64,000 bases of DNA from UBA1952 sp965200035 (GCA_965200035.1 OZ241334.1:372001-436000); one strand, 5' to 3'. Shown: positions 1 to 10,084, counted from the stretch's first letter. Translations and numbers: made by a program. The notes: a model not told the origin generated them from the sequence alone.

Positions 1-1253
1 GTGTTACAGGTATTCCCAACCCTACCGGCGATGCCTTTGATATTGATTATGTGGCACACGAGATGGGTCACCAATATGGCGCTTCTCATACCTTCAATAA
101 CAGCACATCCGGGGATTGCTCCGGCAATGCTTTTGCTTCAACGGCTTATGAGCCGGGTGGTGGCAGCACCATTATGGGTTACGCCGGCATCTGTGGCCTC
201 GAAGACATACAGCCGCATACCAGCCCTTATTTTCACTCCGCATCGCTTGAGCAGATTACCATTTATATTGCTTCTGCTTCCTGCGGCATTATATCAGCTA
301 CCCCGAATGTGAGTGCTGTGCTTCCTCCTTTTACGGCTTCTTACAATATTCCTTACTATACCCCATTTGAGCTTACAGCCCCGCAGGTAGTTGATAATAC
401 GGTAGATACATTGAGCTATTGCTGGGAAGAAAGAGACCTGGGCGATTTCGGAAGAACCATCAATCAGACCCGTTTGAGAGGTCCGCTGTTCCGCTCTTTT
501 CAGCCTACATCAGACCGCACACGCATTTTCCCTTCCATTGACAGTCTGCTCAAAAGCGTGTTCTTTTCCAAGCAGGAGAAAATGCCGGATACTTCCAGAA
601 CGCTTTGTTTCCGGCTCACGGTACGGGACATTTATAAAGGTTACGGATGCTTCAACTTTCCGGACGATTCTATTCATCTGAATGTGATCTATACCGGTTC
701 GCTCTTCAGAGTCACTACGCCAAATGCTACTGTCAACTGGCAGGGCGGCACCAGCCAGACCGTAACCTGGAATGTGGCTAATACAGATCAGTCGCCGATC
801 AATTGCAGCAATGTCGATATCTTCCTTTCTACAGACGGCGGCTATACCTTTCCTACCTTACTGGCAGGCAATACGCCCAATGACGGCTCTGAGACCATTA
901 CCTTGCCGAACGGCAATATGTCTAACATGCGCATCAAAGTAAAAAGCGTGGGAAATGTCTTTTTTGCGATCAGCCATGTGGTAGCTTCTACTATTGTGGA
1001 AAAGCATCCGATACCCACACCGGGCGTCAATATATTTCCGGTACCGGCAACCACTACTATGGGTATCAGCTTTGTGCAACGCGGAGAAAGCGCAGATGCA
1101 AGGATTGTGAATATGGTCGGCCAAATTGTATGGCGTGGCAAGATCAATGACCACCAGACGATTGATGTATCCAAATGGGCAAAAGGAATTTATTACGTTA
1201 AGCTCTCCAATGGTGAAACCATTGATATATCCAGCCCTATTTTAATACAATAA
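1..1253 (+). CDS. Secreted metzincin zinc metalloprotease with T9SS tail (5' truncated)
   Basis: The frame is open from the left window edge, so the signal peptide and propeptide lie outside. The zinc site HEMGHQYGASH (nt 57-89, HExGHxxGxxH) and a following Met-turn-like STIMGYAG mark a metzincin of the reprolysin (M12B-like) group that cleaves proteins extracellularly. Beta-rich domains follow. The last 75 or so residues (NIFPVPATT ... GIYYVKLSNG) form a type A T9SS sorting domain, so the product is probably exported and surface-anchored or released. It ends before a terminator and is not linked to the next gene. Family confidence is high; the substrate is unknown. Confidence 0.88.
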   Translation, partial: VTGIPNPTGDAFDIDYVAHEMGHQYGASHTFNNSTSGDCSGNAFASTAYEPGGGSTIMGYAGICGLEDIQPHTSPYFHSASLEQITIYIASASCGIISATPNVSAVLPPFTASYNIPYYTPFELTAPQVVDNTVDTLSYCWEERDLGDFGRTINQTRLRGPLFRSFQPTSDRTRIFPSIDSLLKSVFFSKQEKMPDTSRTLCFRLTVRDIYKGYGCFNFPDDSIHLNVIYTGSLFRVTTPNATVNWQGGTSQTVTWNVANTDQSPINCSNVDIFLSTDGGYTFPTLLAGNTPNDGSETITLPNGNMSNMRIKVKSVGNVFFAISHVVASTIVEKHPIPTPGVNIFPVPATTTMGISFVQRGESADARIVNMVGQIVWRGKINDHQTIDVSKWAKGIYYVKLSNGETIDISSPILIQ

Positions 1254-1274
1254 TCCATTCCACAATAGGATGAG

Positions 1275-1303
1275 CAGGCAGCCTTTCCGTTGCCTGATTT
1301 TTA
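1275..1303 (+). terminator. Rho-independent terminator
   Basis: Six-base stem CAGGCA (1275-1280) / TGCCTG (1291-1296), 10-nt loop, then ATTTTTATT. It lies just after the metalloprotease stop codon. Confidence 0.6.
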
Positions 1304-1373
1304 TTATACAATCGCAGCAGATCATCCATTTTCAGAGATATCAGGAAGGCACTAAGTCAATACTATTTCCCGT

Positions 1374-1381
1374 TATCTTTG
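1374..1381 (+). promoter_or_regulatory. Bacteroidota-type -7 box
   Basis: TATCTTTG matches the Bacteroidota -7 consensus TAnnTTTG, 45 nt before the ATG of the TonB-dependent receptor. A clear -33 TTG at the usual distance is not visible. Confidence 0.45.
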
Positions 1382-1426
1382 TCGGCTGCGAAATCAGGCA
1401 GTATTTAATTACAAAACACAACCATC

Positions 1427-3733
1427 ATGCAGAAACGCTACATTCTGTTTCTATTACTCCTTCTTTGCTCTTTTGCTTCCTTTGCACAGACCGGCTCTAT
1501 CAAGGGCTTTGTGTATGAGCGCGGCAGCAGAGAGCCGATGATCTATAACTCTGTATATCTTGAAGGCACCAACATAGGGGTACAGACTGATGTGAATGGT
1601 TATTTTGCGCTTACACAGGTTCCGGCAGGCTCTTATACAATTGTTGCTTATCATGCAGGCTTTGATACAGCCCGTGCAGAGGTAGTTATAACTGCCGGAC
1701 AGGTGGTGAATCAGCGCATTTACCTGCGTACCGCAGGAGTACAGATCAACGAAGTACAGGTATCTGCACGTAAGATCACCAAAACTACACAGATAGGAAC
1801 AGGTGTAACCACAATTACCCCCGCAGATATGAAGCGCCTGCCCAGCGCGGGTGGTGAGCCTGATCTGGCCCAGTTTCTGCAGGTAACTCCGGGTGTTACC
1901 TTCACCGGCGATCAGGGTGGTCAACTGTACATCCGTGGCGGCGCACCTTCCCAAACGGGCATTCTGCTCGATGGTGTTACTATTTATAATCCGTTCCACA
2001 CGATTGGTCTTTACTCAGTATTTGAGACAGACGCGATCCGCAGTGCTGACATCTATACCGCAGGCTTTAACGCACAGTACGGCAACCGTACTTCCGCCAT
2101 CATGGACATTCACACCAAAGATGGTAACCGTAACCGCCTTGCGGGCAAGCTCTCGGCATCTCCGGTAATGGCGCGTGCTATGCTGGAAGGTCCGCTTTAC
2201 AAATCAAAAAATGAAGATGGCGGCGGCGCTACGTTCCTGCTTTCTGTAAAACACAGCTATCTTGATAAAACATCTCAAAGCCTTTACAGCGGCCTGGGCG
2301 GTGCTTTTGAATACGGACTTCCTTACAGCTTTACCGATATATATGGCAAGGTAACCTTCAGTGGCAGCAATGGCAGCAAGCTGAATGTGTTCGGCTTCAA
2401 CTTTGATGATAAGGCAAAATTCCTTCGTCCGAATACAGATCAGTCGCTGGCCGATTTTAACTGGAAGGCTACCGGTGCGGGCGCAAATTTCGTGATCTCG
2501 CCGTCCGGCTCTTCCGCCCTGATCAGCGGTAAGTTTGCCTACAGCAAATACAATATTGACTATAGTGCAGTTTCTGACTCTGCGCCACGCAGCAGCGGTA
2601 TCAATAACTTTGAAGCAGGTATTGAGTTTACCAACTTTCTGCCGGGTTACAGCCAGCTGAAGTATGGTATCGAAGTAAGCGGTATCCATACAGACCTCAG
2701 CTACCGCAGCGCTGCAGCTGTGGGCACTACGCTGGATCGCCAGAATACACTGGCTGCCCTGTATGTGATGTTCCGTAAGAATTTCAGCGAGAAATTCATC
2801 ATGGAGCCGGGCATTCGCTTTCAGTACTATTCTTCGCTCAACAAAGTTTCTCCGGAGCCGCGCCTCGGCCTGAAGTATAATATCAGCAGCAATGTCCGCC
2901 TGAAATTTGCCACCGGTTTATATTCTCAGAACATCATCTCAACCAAGAGCGACCGCGACATTGTTAACTTCTTTACCGGATTTGTACTAAGCCCGGATCA
3001 GGAGCTTAAGAACACAGAAGGCGATGTAGTAAAGTCTAACCTGCAGACCGCCTATCATATACTAGGTGGCTTGGAAGTGGATATCCAGGATGTGGAGCTG
3101 AACCTGGAACCTTGGTACAAAAACTTCACCCAGAATATTGAGCTGAACCGCTACAAGCAGTTTGCTACTGACCCTGACTTCCTAGTAGAAACCGGCAAGG
3201 CTTATGGTGTGGATCTTTCTGCTAAATACAACAAGCGCCGCGTATATCTGTGGGGCGTTCTTTCCTATCAGCACATTGAGCGTTATGACGGTCAGCAGAC
3301 TTATGCTCCACCATTTGACCGTCGCTGGAACCTGAACCTGCTCGGCTCTTATACACTTGGCAAGCGCAAAGACATTGAAATATCACTGCGCTACAACTTC
3401 GGTTCTGCTTTCCCATTCACACAGACACAAGGCTTTTATGAAAACCTCGGTCTGGCATCAAGCGGCATCAATACCAACTATACGCAGCAAAATGGTAATG
3501 TAGGTTTGCTGTACGCATCTCAGATCAACGGCGGCCGCTTATCCAACTATCATCGTATTGACGTTTCTGCCAAGAAGCGCTTCAAGCTGAGCCAGTATTC
3601 TAACATCGAGACTTCGCTGAACATCACCAACGTGATCAGCCGCAACAATATTTTTTATGTAGACCGTATTGAAAATACCCGTGTTTATCAGTTGCCCTTC
3701 TTCCCAAGCATCAACGTAACATGGAATTTCTAA
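1427..3733 (+). CDS. TonB-dependent outer-membrane receptor
   Basis: 768 residues. A signal peptide (hydrophobic run ending SFASFAQ, about residues 1-21) is followed by a carboxypeptidase-regulatory-like beta sandwich (about 24-105), a plug domain (about 120-225, with LYIRGGAPSQTGILLDGV) and a 22-strand-type barrel ending in an aromatic residue (NVTWNF). It should import a bulky substrate across the outer membrane using TonB energy. No SusD partner is adjacent, so a glycan-specific SusCD role is not supported. The next gene, a TPR protein, starts 30 nt downstream and may be co-transcribed. The substrate cannot be read from the sequence. Confidence 0.92.
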   Translation: MQKRYILFLLLLLCSFASFAQTGSIKGFVYERGSREPMIYNSVYLEGTNIGVQTDVNGYFALTQVPAGSYTIVAYHAGFDTARAEVVITAGQVVNQRIYLRTAGVQINEVQVSARKITKTTQIGTGVTTITPADMKRLPSAGGEPDLAQFLQVTPGVTFTGDQGGQLYIRGGAPSQTGILLDGVTIYNPFHTIGLYSVFETDAIRSADIYTAGFNAQYGNRTSAIMDIHTKDGNRNRLAGKLSASPVMARAMLEGPLYKSKNEDGGGATFLLSVKHSYLDKTSQSLYSGLGGAFEYGLPYSFTDIYGKVTFSGSNGSKLNVFGFNFDDKAKFLRPNTDQSLADFNWKATGAGANFVISPSGSSALISGKFAYSKYNIDYSAVSDSAPRSSGINNFEAGIEFTNFLPGYSQLKYGIEVSGIHTDLSYRSAAAVGTTLDRQNTLAALYVMFRKNFSEKFIMEPGIRFQYYSSLNKVSPEPRLGLKYNISSNVRLKFATGLYSQNIISTKSDRDIVNFFTGFVLSPDQELKNTEGDVVKSNLQTAYHILGGLEVDIQDVELNLEPWYKNFTQNIELNRYKQFATDPDFLVETGKAYGVDLSAKYNKRRVYLWGVLSYQHIERYDGQQTYAPPFDRRWNLNLLGSYTLGKRKDIEISLRYNFGSAFPFTQTQGFYENLGLASSGINTNYTQQNGNVGLLYASQINGGRLSNYHRIDVSAKKRFKLSQYSNIETSLNITNVISRNNIFYVDRIENTRVYQLPFFPSINVTWNF

Positions 3734-3763
3734 CCCCTCCTTAAAAAAAGTGAAGATTCGCCC

Positions 3764-6700
3764 ATGACGGTTATCAAGCGTAACTTATTATTTGTATCCT
3801 GCCTTGCGATGAGCCTGGCAACCAAAAAGGCAGATGCTCAGGAGCATCTGCCTTTTCAATACAGACAGCAATATATTCAGCTCTCCAACGAGCAATTGCA
3901 GCACCAGTTCTATACCCTCGCTGCACAATCGGCTCAAAGCCATCTGAACCGCCCTGAGCGCACGGGTATTCCTTACCGCTGGCGCGATGACGAAGCTCAG
4001 GCATTGTACAACAAAGCCATCAGCTACCTGAAAACAGACGGAACGGGCAGTGCAGAAAAAGCAAAGCAATTTCTGGCGCAGACCAGTAATCCGGCCTTCC
4101 GGGACCGGTTGTCGCTGGCGCTGGCGCAGCACTGTTTCATTCATGGACAGCTTGCAGAAGCTATCCCCTATTATGAGCAGGCCGGCATTTACAACCTGAC
4201 TAATACGGAGATTGCGGACGCCAAATTTGAGCTCGCTTATTGCTATTTCAATACGCAGCAGCTCGACAGGGCAGAACCGCTTTTTGCCATTATGAAAGAA
4301 GTGTCGGGCAAATATTATAGTCCGGGCAATTACTACTTCGGGCTGTTGGCCTACAACCGCGGCGCTTACGAAGAGGCGCTGAAAAGCTTTGACCGTATTG
4401 ACGAAGAAGCCCAATATCGCAATATCGTTCCATACTATATGGCGGAGATCGAGTATTATCTGGGCAACAGAAAAAAGGCGCTGGAAGATGCGATCATGCT
4501 CATGAAGCGCCCGGAAAAGATGTACTACGATAATGAACTGCACCTGCTGGCTGCGCAGACGTTATTTGAAGAGCAGCGTTATGGAGATGCCCTTCCCTAT
4601 TTTGAATATTATTATAGCAAGACAGACAAAATCCGTAAGGAAGAGCTATACGAAATGGCCTATAGCTATTATCGTGTAGGCGAATGGAAGAATGCGATTG
4701 ACAAGTTCAAGCCACTCAGCAGCGCACAGGATTCGCTGGGACAAACGGCCATGTACCTGCTCGGCGACAGTTACCTGAAAACAGGCGACAAGCGCAGTGC
4801 GCGCAATGCATTTGGCATAGCGTCCGGCATGAGCTTCAATAAAGGTCAGCGGGAAGCAGCATTGCTGTTGCACGCAAAGCTCTCTTACGAAGCCGGATAT
4901 AATGACGATGCCCTGCGCAGCATCAACACACTGATCAATGAATATGGCGGCAGTAAGGATGCCTACCTGTTGCAATCACAGCTATTCGCGGCCACGAGCA
5001 ATTATAAGGGTGCGTTTGAAGCGCTGATCTTGTCTAAGGCGGAAGATGAAGTTTACCGCCAGACCATGCAGCGGGTAGCTTACAGCTATGGGTTGCAACA
5101 ACTGCAGAAAGACAATACAGATAATGCCGATAGCCTGCTCAATATATCGCTGGCCAATAGTAGCACAGTTTCTTATACCGCTGCCGCTAATTTCTGGAAA
5201 GGAGATATTGCCTATCGCCGTCACCGCAATGATGAAGCCATTGCTTCTACCAGAAAATTTGTAGACGGCTATGCCGGAAGCAATGTGCAATCCATCAGCA
5301 GTGAAGCTACGTTGGCTCATGCTTATCTAAATATGGGCTACGCATCCCTGGATGCAGGCGATTACAGCAATGCCCAGCAGTATTTCAGCAAGGCCGGAGG
5401 AACAGGCAGCGGTGAAGTGGCCGCCAACGCAGGACTGCGCGAAGCGGATGCATTATTTATGCAGAAAGATTTTAACCGCGCCGGAGCACTATATGTCAAA
5501 GCAGCAGCCGGTTCAGGCCGCGATGCAGAGTACGCAAGGCTTCAGCAGGCAATCGTGTACGGATTGCAGGGAAAAACTGCTGATAAAGTCCGCGTGCTAC
5601 AAGGACTGGTCAATACCAATTCACCGTACGCCAATGATGCGCGCTATGAGTTGGCCGTTACAGAAATGGAGCGCAGCCGGTTCAATGAAGCGATCACTTT
5701 GTTACAACCACTAGCTAATGGTAACGAGCGAAGCCCCGCAGCCAAAGCATTGCTGAAAACAGGCACAGCCTACCAGCAACTCGATCAGGACGACAAGGCT
5801 ATTGACGCTTACCTGAACATTATCCATAATTACAGCAATGCGCCTGAGCGCGCCGATGCGCTTGCAGCGCTTAAGAGCCTGTACATTGAGCAGAACAAGC
5901 CGGATGCCTATACAACGTTGCTGAAAGAATCCAATCTTCCGGAAGATAATGAGATGGATGCCGCCTATTACAGCGCCGCAGAAGCACAATATGCCGCCGG
6001 TCACTGGGATGCAGCGCAACAGGCATTTAGTAAGTATTTACAGCAATACCCGAATGGCGCTGCGGCCAATAAAGCCCATTATTATGCGGCCGAAAGCTAT
6101 TATCAGCAGAAAAAATATCCGCAGTCATTGCCTGAATATGATGCAGTGCTGGCCAATGAATGGAATGACTTTTCGGAGCCAAGTGCCATGCGCGCGGCGG
6201 GCATAGCCGTGAGCACAGAAGACTATAACGCCGCCGCACGCTACTATGCACAGCTTCGCAAAAATGCGCTCAGCGCCACCAATCTGCAACTGGCTTATAC
6301 AGGATTGATGCGCAGCAACGACAAGCTCGGCAACGCTGCTGATGCGGCATATTATGCAGATACCCTACTCACGCTACCGGAAGTGCCCTCCACTATTGCA
6401 GATGAAGCCAAGTTGATCCAGGCACATCAATTGCTGGCTACAGGTCAGAATACGGTTACCATTTATCAGTCGTTGACAGGCAGTAAGAACAGCGCCATAG
6501 CCGCCGAAGCGCGCTACTACGGCGCTATGGATCTGATGAAGGCAGGCAAGCTGAAAGAAGCGGAAGAAGCAGCGAGCAGGAACGTAAAGCTATCTGCCGG
6601 CAATGATCTTTGGGTAGTGAAGACGTACATTCTGCTGGGCGATATTTTCATCCGCGAGAAGGATTATTTCAATGCCAGAGCTACGCTGCAGAGCGTCATT

Positions 6701-6793
6701 CAAAATGCAAAGACAGAAGCATTGAAAACAGAAGCGCAGCAAAAGCTGGATGAACTGAAAACACTGGAAGGCTCTAAACTCTCAAATGAATAA
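3764..6793 (+). CDS. Periplasmic tetratricopeptide-repeat protein
   Basis: 1009 residues with an N-terminal signal peptide (cleavage near ATKKADAQ) and helical repeats along the whole length. Many repeats have the TPR pattern, e.g. the AEAIPYYEQAG, AYEEALKSFDRI and DKAIDAYLNIIHNY segments. TPR arrays are protein-binding scaffolds. Only 3 nt separate it from the following barrel gene, so the two are probably translated together and may form a periplasm/outer-membrane pair. No enzymatic motif was seen. The specific role is unknown. Confidence 0.88.
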   Translation: MTVIKRNLLFVSCLAMSLATKKADAQEHLPFQYRQQYIQLSNEQLQHQFYTLAAQSAQSHLNRPERTGIPYRWRDDEAQALYNKAISYLKTDGTGSAEKAKQFLAQTSNPAFRDRLSLALAQHCFIHGQLAEAIPYYEQAGIYNLTNTEIADAKFELAYCYFNTQQLDRAEPLFAIMKEVSGKYYSPGNYYFGLLAYNRGAYEEALKSFDRIDEEAQYRNIVPYYMAEIEYYLGNRKKALEDAIMLMKRPEKMYYDNELHLLAAQTLFEEQRYGDALPYFEYYYSKTDKIRKEELYEMAYSYYRVGEWKNAIDKFKPLSSAQDSLGQTAMYLLGDSYLKTGDKRSARNAFGIASGMSFNKGQREAALLLHAKLSYEAGYNDDALRSINTLINEYGGSKDAYLLQSQLFAATSNYKGAFEALILSKAEDEVYRQTMQRVAYSYGLQQLQKDNTDNADSLLNISLANSSTVSYTAAANFWKGDIAYRRHRNDEAIASTRKFVDGYAGSNVQSISSEATLAHAYLNMGYASLDAGDYSNAQQYFSKAGGTGSGEVAANAGLREADALFMQKDFNRAGALYVKAAAGSGRDAEYARLQQAIVYGLQGKTADKVRVLQGLVNTNSPYANDARYELAVTEMERSRFNEAITLLQPLANGNERSPAAKALLKTGTAYQQLDQDDKAIDAYLNIIHNYSNAPERADALAALKSLYIEQNKPDAYTTLLKESNLPEDNEMDAAYYSAAEAQYAAGHWDAAQQAFSKYLQQYPNGAAANKAHYYAAESYYQQKKYPQSLPEYDAVLANEWNDFSEPSAMRAAGIAVSTEDYNAAARYYAQLRKNALSATNLQLAYTGLMRSNDKLGNAADAAYYADTLLTLPEVPSTIADEAKLIQAHQLLATGQNTVTIYQSLTGSKNSAIAAEARYYGAMDLMKAGKLKEAEEAASRNVKLSAGNDLWVVKTYILLGDIFIREKDYFNARATLQSVIQNAKTEALKTEAQQKLDELKTLEGSKLSNE

Positions 6794-6796
6794 CCC

Positions 6797-8530
6797 ATGA
6801 AGAAACGTCATTTCGGAATGTATCTTATAGCTGCCGGACTGCTCATTGCTCCTCATGCGGAAGCTCAGCGGAGAAAGCCGGCTAGGAACAATCATGCTAT
6901 TAAGAACAAGCCGGCGCAAAAAACGCCGCAAAAATCTGTGCCTGCTACTACCATCAAAAGAAGCAGCAGTAATGATACGACCATTAAAAGCACTACACTA
7001 GAGGTTTATCAGGTGTATAAGCCGGAAGTGAAGATCGATCCCAAGCCTTCGTTCACTCCTACCCTTCCGCCTCCTGAAACCGCCATCGTGTCGCAGCAGT
7101 ACAATGTGCCCCAACAGGCATTGTATTATACCTATCGCTCCGTGCCCTTGCGTCCGCTGGCTCTGGGCAAGGATACAGTGGTGCTTCCTGCGCAGAATTA
7201 TATCAAAGCGGGTGGCGGTAATCTATCCACGATCTATGCAGATGTAGGTATCGGAAGCCTTCACGGCGATAACTGGGAAACGGCTATCCATGCGCACCAC
7301 ATTTCTCAGAAAGGAGATATACAAGGGCAGCAGTTCTGGCATACCGGACTGGATGCTACCGGCACGCTTCACAAAGGCGGTCATGCCTGGAATGCGGAAG
7401 TCAATGCAGATTACCGCAGGTTCGGCCTCTACGGGTATGATCATGATGCGTTTCACTTTACGGATGAAGATCTCCGCCGCACTTATACCGGCATCAATCT
7501 CAGGGTCGGAACGCAGAATGAACAGCACGGCTTACTGGGGCTGGACTATGTGCCGTTTATCCGGCTAAATAATTTTTCGTCCAATGATTCTTCGGCTCAT
7601 GCCAGAACTATTGAGGCAGCCATTCCTGTGTCTAAGAAAATAGATAGTAATCTTACCGCAGAGCTTGGATTGCGTGGCGTCTTTACGCATTTCGCAGATG
7701 ACCGCATTTCGTCGGATAACAATATTGTTCAGGTTCTTCCTGCGCTCGCTTATAAGCAGGATGCCTTTACCGCGAGGCTCGGCCTCTACCCGACATTTGG
7801 GCACAACAACACTACTTATCTGCTTCCGGATATTTTCGTGGCTTATAAGACTGCTTCCAATTTTGATGTGAAGGCTGGATGGCAGGCGCAGCTGCTCCAA
7901 AATACCTTTCAGCAGCTTGCCTTGCGCAATCCTTTTTACGCAGTGCTTACCGGCGCACCGCAGACGCGTACCGATGAAGTATTTATCAATGCCAATGCAG
8001 GCATTGGTCACCATATCAGCGTGAGCGCACGGGTGAGCTGGTGGCAATACAATAATCTTCCATTGTTCATCAATTATACCGGCGCCAGTGATGGAAGAAT
8101 ATTCGCAACGGTAGCAGATCATCGAATTAATGCCCTTTCCCTTCAGGCGGCGGCACGCTATGAGCTTGCTAATTCATTCTCCATTGGCCTGAGCGGTGCA
8201 TGGTATGGCTATTACAACAAAACAGAAGCGCATGTATGGCAGGAGCCTTCGGTCCGCATTAAAGGCGATGTGCAATGGCGCATTCTGAAAGACCTGCACG
8301 CCAATGCCTATTTGTCCGCGCTGGGTGGCATGTATGCACGGGATATATCCGGGTATGAGCAAAAAATGGCGGACATTATTGACATGGGTGCAGGAGCTGA
8401 ATACCAGATTGTTCCGCGGCTATCGCTGTGGCTGAATGTGGGCAATCTGCTCAACAGGCCCAACCAGCGCTGGTATGGATACGATTCTTTCGGCATCAAT
8501 ATCTATGGTGGATTACGTTTCCGCTTTTAG
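6797..8530 (+). CDS. Outer-membrane beta-barrel protein
   Basis: 577 residues. Signal peptide ending PHAEAQ, then a basic Lys/Pro/Gln-rich periplasmic stretch (about 25-60), then alternating beta-strand sequence to a C-terminal YGGLRFRF that ends in Phe, as outer-membrane barrels do. It resembles barrels annotated as TonB-dependent-receptor-like in Bacteroidota, but I see no canonical plug domain. It follows the TPR gene by 3 nt, implying a shared operon. Function is unknown; it may be a channel or the membrane anchor of the TPR scaffold. Confidence 0.8.
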   Translation: MKKRHFGMYLIAAGLLIAPHAEAQRRKPARNNHAIKNKPAQKTPQKSVPATTIKRSSSNDTTIKSTTLEVYQVYKPEVKIDPKPSFTPTLPPPETAIVSQQYNVPQQALYYTYRSVPLRPLALGKDTVVLPAQNYIKAGGGNLSTIYADVGIGSLHGDNWETAIHAHHISQKGDIQGQQFWHTGLDATGTLHKGGHAWNAEVNADYRRFGLYGYDHDAFHFTDEDLRRTYTGINLRVGTQNEQHGLLGLDYVPFIRLNNFSSNDSSAHARTIEAAIPVSKKIDSNLTAELGLRGVFTHFADDRISSDNNIVQVLPALAYKQDAFTARLGLYPTFGHNNTTYLLPDIFVAYKTASNFDVKAGWQAQLLQNTFQQLALRNPFYAVLTGAPQTRTDEVFINANAGIGHHISVSARVSWWQYNNLPLFINYTGASDGRIFATVADHRINALSLQAAARYELANSFSIGLSGAWYGYYNKTEAHVWQEPSVRIKGDVQWRILKDLHANAYLSALGGMYARDISGYEQKMADIIDMGAGAEYQIVPRLSLWLNVGNLLNRPNQRWYGYDSFGINIYGGLRFRF

Positions 8531-8589
8531 CAGAAGTTATCTCCCAAAGCACGTTTAATCTTAGTAAATTGCAGCCCCAATAAGTCTCT

Positions 8590-9525
8590 ATGGATATCGC
8601 AAAATACATTGGCCTTTACCTCCTGAAGAACCATTTCTGTTACATACATGGCCTCGGTAATCTTGAGTTGAAAAAGAGACCTGCCATGCACGACGGACAA
8701 ACGCTGCAAGGTCCTGCTTATGAAGTATCGCTTACGCCTACCGGCTCTATAGATGATAGCCTGGCTAACTTTATTGCCACGCATGAGCAGACCAGCATTT
8801 CAAAAGCGTCCAATGCACTGCGTGATTTCAGCATGGCTACCCGCGCGGCGCTGGCCGAGGGCAAAGAAGTAGATGTTCCGGCGCTTGGTAAGTTTACAGA
8901 ACAGAGTGGCGTGGTACGCTTTATTACAGATCCTAATCTGCAATACACACCACCTTCCATTCCGATTCTTCGTACCAGCAAGCGCCTGGAAGAAGCGCCT
9001 TCTTTTGGCATGAAAGCGCCTGCGGAAGATAGTTATAGCAGCACGGGCAATATCAACTGGAGCAAGGTTGCGCTGTGGGGCGGCATCGCTTTAGTGGTCA
9101 TCATCCTGGCTATCTTTGGTATCCGCTCTATGAATAATGGCTCTTCCGGCACCAGCATTGCTCATGCAGATACCACTGCTTCTGTAATTGCTACTCCATC
9201 TGCACCGGTTGTTACCACACCGGATACTACACAACAGATAGATACGTCAGTTACGGCGCCTCAGCCTGCTGCATCAGCAGCGCCTGCAGCCGTTTCTGCC
9301 AATGGCGAAGTAAAAGTTATACTGAATACTTATCCAAACCGTAGTGCTGCGGATCGCCGCATCAAGACGCTGACCAGTAATGGCAATAAAGTAGAGCTTG
9401 TCGCGCAGGATTCCAGTACCTTCTTTGTAGTGATGCCTTTGGTGATGCAGCCTGCGGACAGCACCCGAACGCTGGATTCGCTTCGCCGGATGTTTAATCC
9501 TAAAGGCGTTCGGGTTTTGCGATGA
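8590..9525 (+). CDS. HU-like (CCDC81-type) and SPOR domain membrane protein
   Basis: 311 residues. The N-terminal 130 residues look like the two tandem HU-CCDC81 domains known from Bacteroidota (DIAKYIGLYLLKNH start, VPALGKFTEQ). A single membrane helix lies at about 158-177 (VALWGGIALVVIILAIFGI). It is followed by an Ala/Thr/Pro-rich linker and a C-terminal SPOR domain (about 240-311), a fold that binds denuded peptidoglycan at the septum. It would place the HU-like part in the cytoplasm and the SPOR part in the periplasm, suggesting a role in division or envelope attachment. Starts 59 nt after the barrel gene. Confidence 0.8.
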   Translation: MDIAKYIGLYLLKNHFCYIHGLGNLELKKRPAMHDGQTLQGPAYEVSLTPTGSIDDSLANFIATHEQTSISKASNALRDFSMATRAALAEGKEVDVPALGKFTEQSGVVRFITDPNLQYTPPSIPILRTSKRLEEAPSFGMKAPAEDSYSSTGNINWSKVALWGGIALVVIILAIFGIRSMNNGSSGTSIAHADTTASVIATPSAPVVTTPDTTQQIDTSVTAPQPAASAAPAAVSANGEVKVILNTYPNRSAADRRIKTLTSNGNKVELVAQDSSTFFVVMPLVMQPADSTRTLDSLRRMFNPKGVRVLR

Positions 9526-9534
9526 TATTTTTTT

Positions 9535-9574
9535 AGAACGCGCCTCCGTGCGCGTTCTTACAGATGTATTTCTG
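9535..9574. repeat. REP-like hairpin, family B copy 1
   Basis: Stem AGAACGCGC (9535-9543) / GCGCGTTCT (9550-9558) followed by TACAGATGTATTTC. The ACGCGCCyCCGkGCGCGT core and the TACAnATG tail recur at 56967-57004 with a different but still complementary outer stem. Confidence 0.55.
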
Positions 9575-9583
9575 CTTATCACG

Positions 9584-9613
9584 AAGACCTGCCAAAAAGC
9601 AGGTCTTTTATTT
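9584..9613 (+). terminator. Rho-independent terminator
   Basis: AAGACCTGC (9584-9592) / GCAGGTCTT (9599-9607) with a CAAAAA loop and TTATTTT tail. It lies between two convergent genes and can stop the HU/SPOR transcript. Confidence 0.75.
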
Positions 9614-10084
9614 TCAGGCTATTTTTTCTAAGTTGCTTAGTACAGTATGTACTGCCGGACAAAAGGTCGCATTTTTCAGCGTCAGCGATACCCTTTTCAG
9701 CAGCACATCTTCGTCAGTGTACGGATAGCGGCGACAGTCGGATGGACGGTCTTCATAAATGCTACAGGTATTATCAGATGCCAGAAACGGGCAGGGAGAA
9801 GATTTGACTACGTAGTCATTGTCTTCATCAAGCCTGAGATAACGGCTTACCAGATCGCCTTCTCTCAGCTTCAGCACCTTGGCAATCCTTTTGATATCGG
9901 GCTGCTTGAAGCGGGGCGAATAGTTCTTGCAGCAGGCGGCGCAATCCAGGCAATCTATTTTACTGAATGCTTCTTCATGAAGTTCGGGCAGGGCTTTGAG
10001 CATTTTGTTACGGTTACCCTTTTCGAGCATTCGCTTAAACGCTTTCTGTTTTTCCTTTGCCTCTTTCTCCCAGTTTGGATTCAT
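9614..10084 (-). CDS. YkgJ-family cysteine-cluster protein
   Basis: 156 residues. The cysteine pattern is CLDCAACCKNY near residue 40, then SPCPFL, TCSIYEDRPSDCRRYP and FCPA, as in the CxxCxxCC (YkgJ/UPF0153) family, thought to bind zinc or an iron-sulfur cluster. The basic N-terminus (MNPNWEKEAKEKQKAF) is typical of the Bacteroidota form. The biochemical role of the family is not established. It lies downstream of parB on the same strand, with 139 nt between. Confidence 0.85.
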   Translation of the reverse strand: MNPNWEKEAKEKQKAFKRMLEKGNRNKMLKALPELHEEAFSKIDCLDCAACCKNYSPRFKQPDIKRIAKVLKLREGDLVSRYLRLDEDNDYVVKSSPCPFLASDNTCSIYEDRPSDCRRYPYTDEDVLLKRVSLTLKNATFCPAVHTVLSNLEKIA

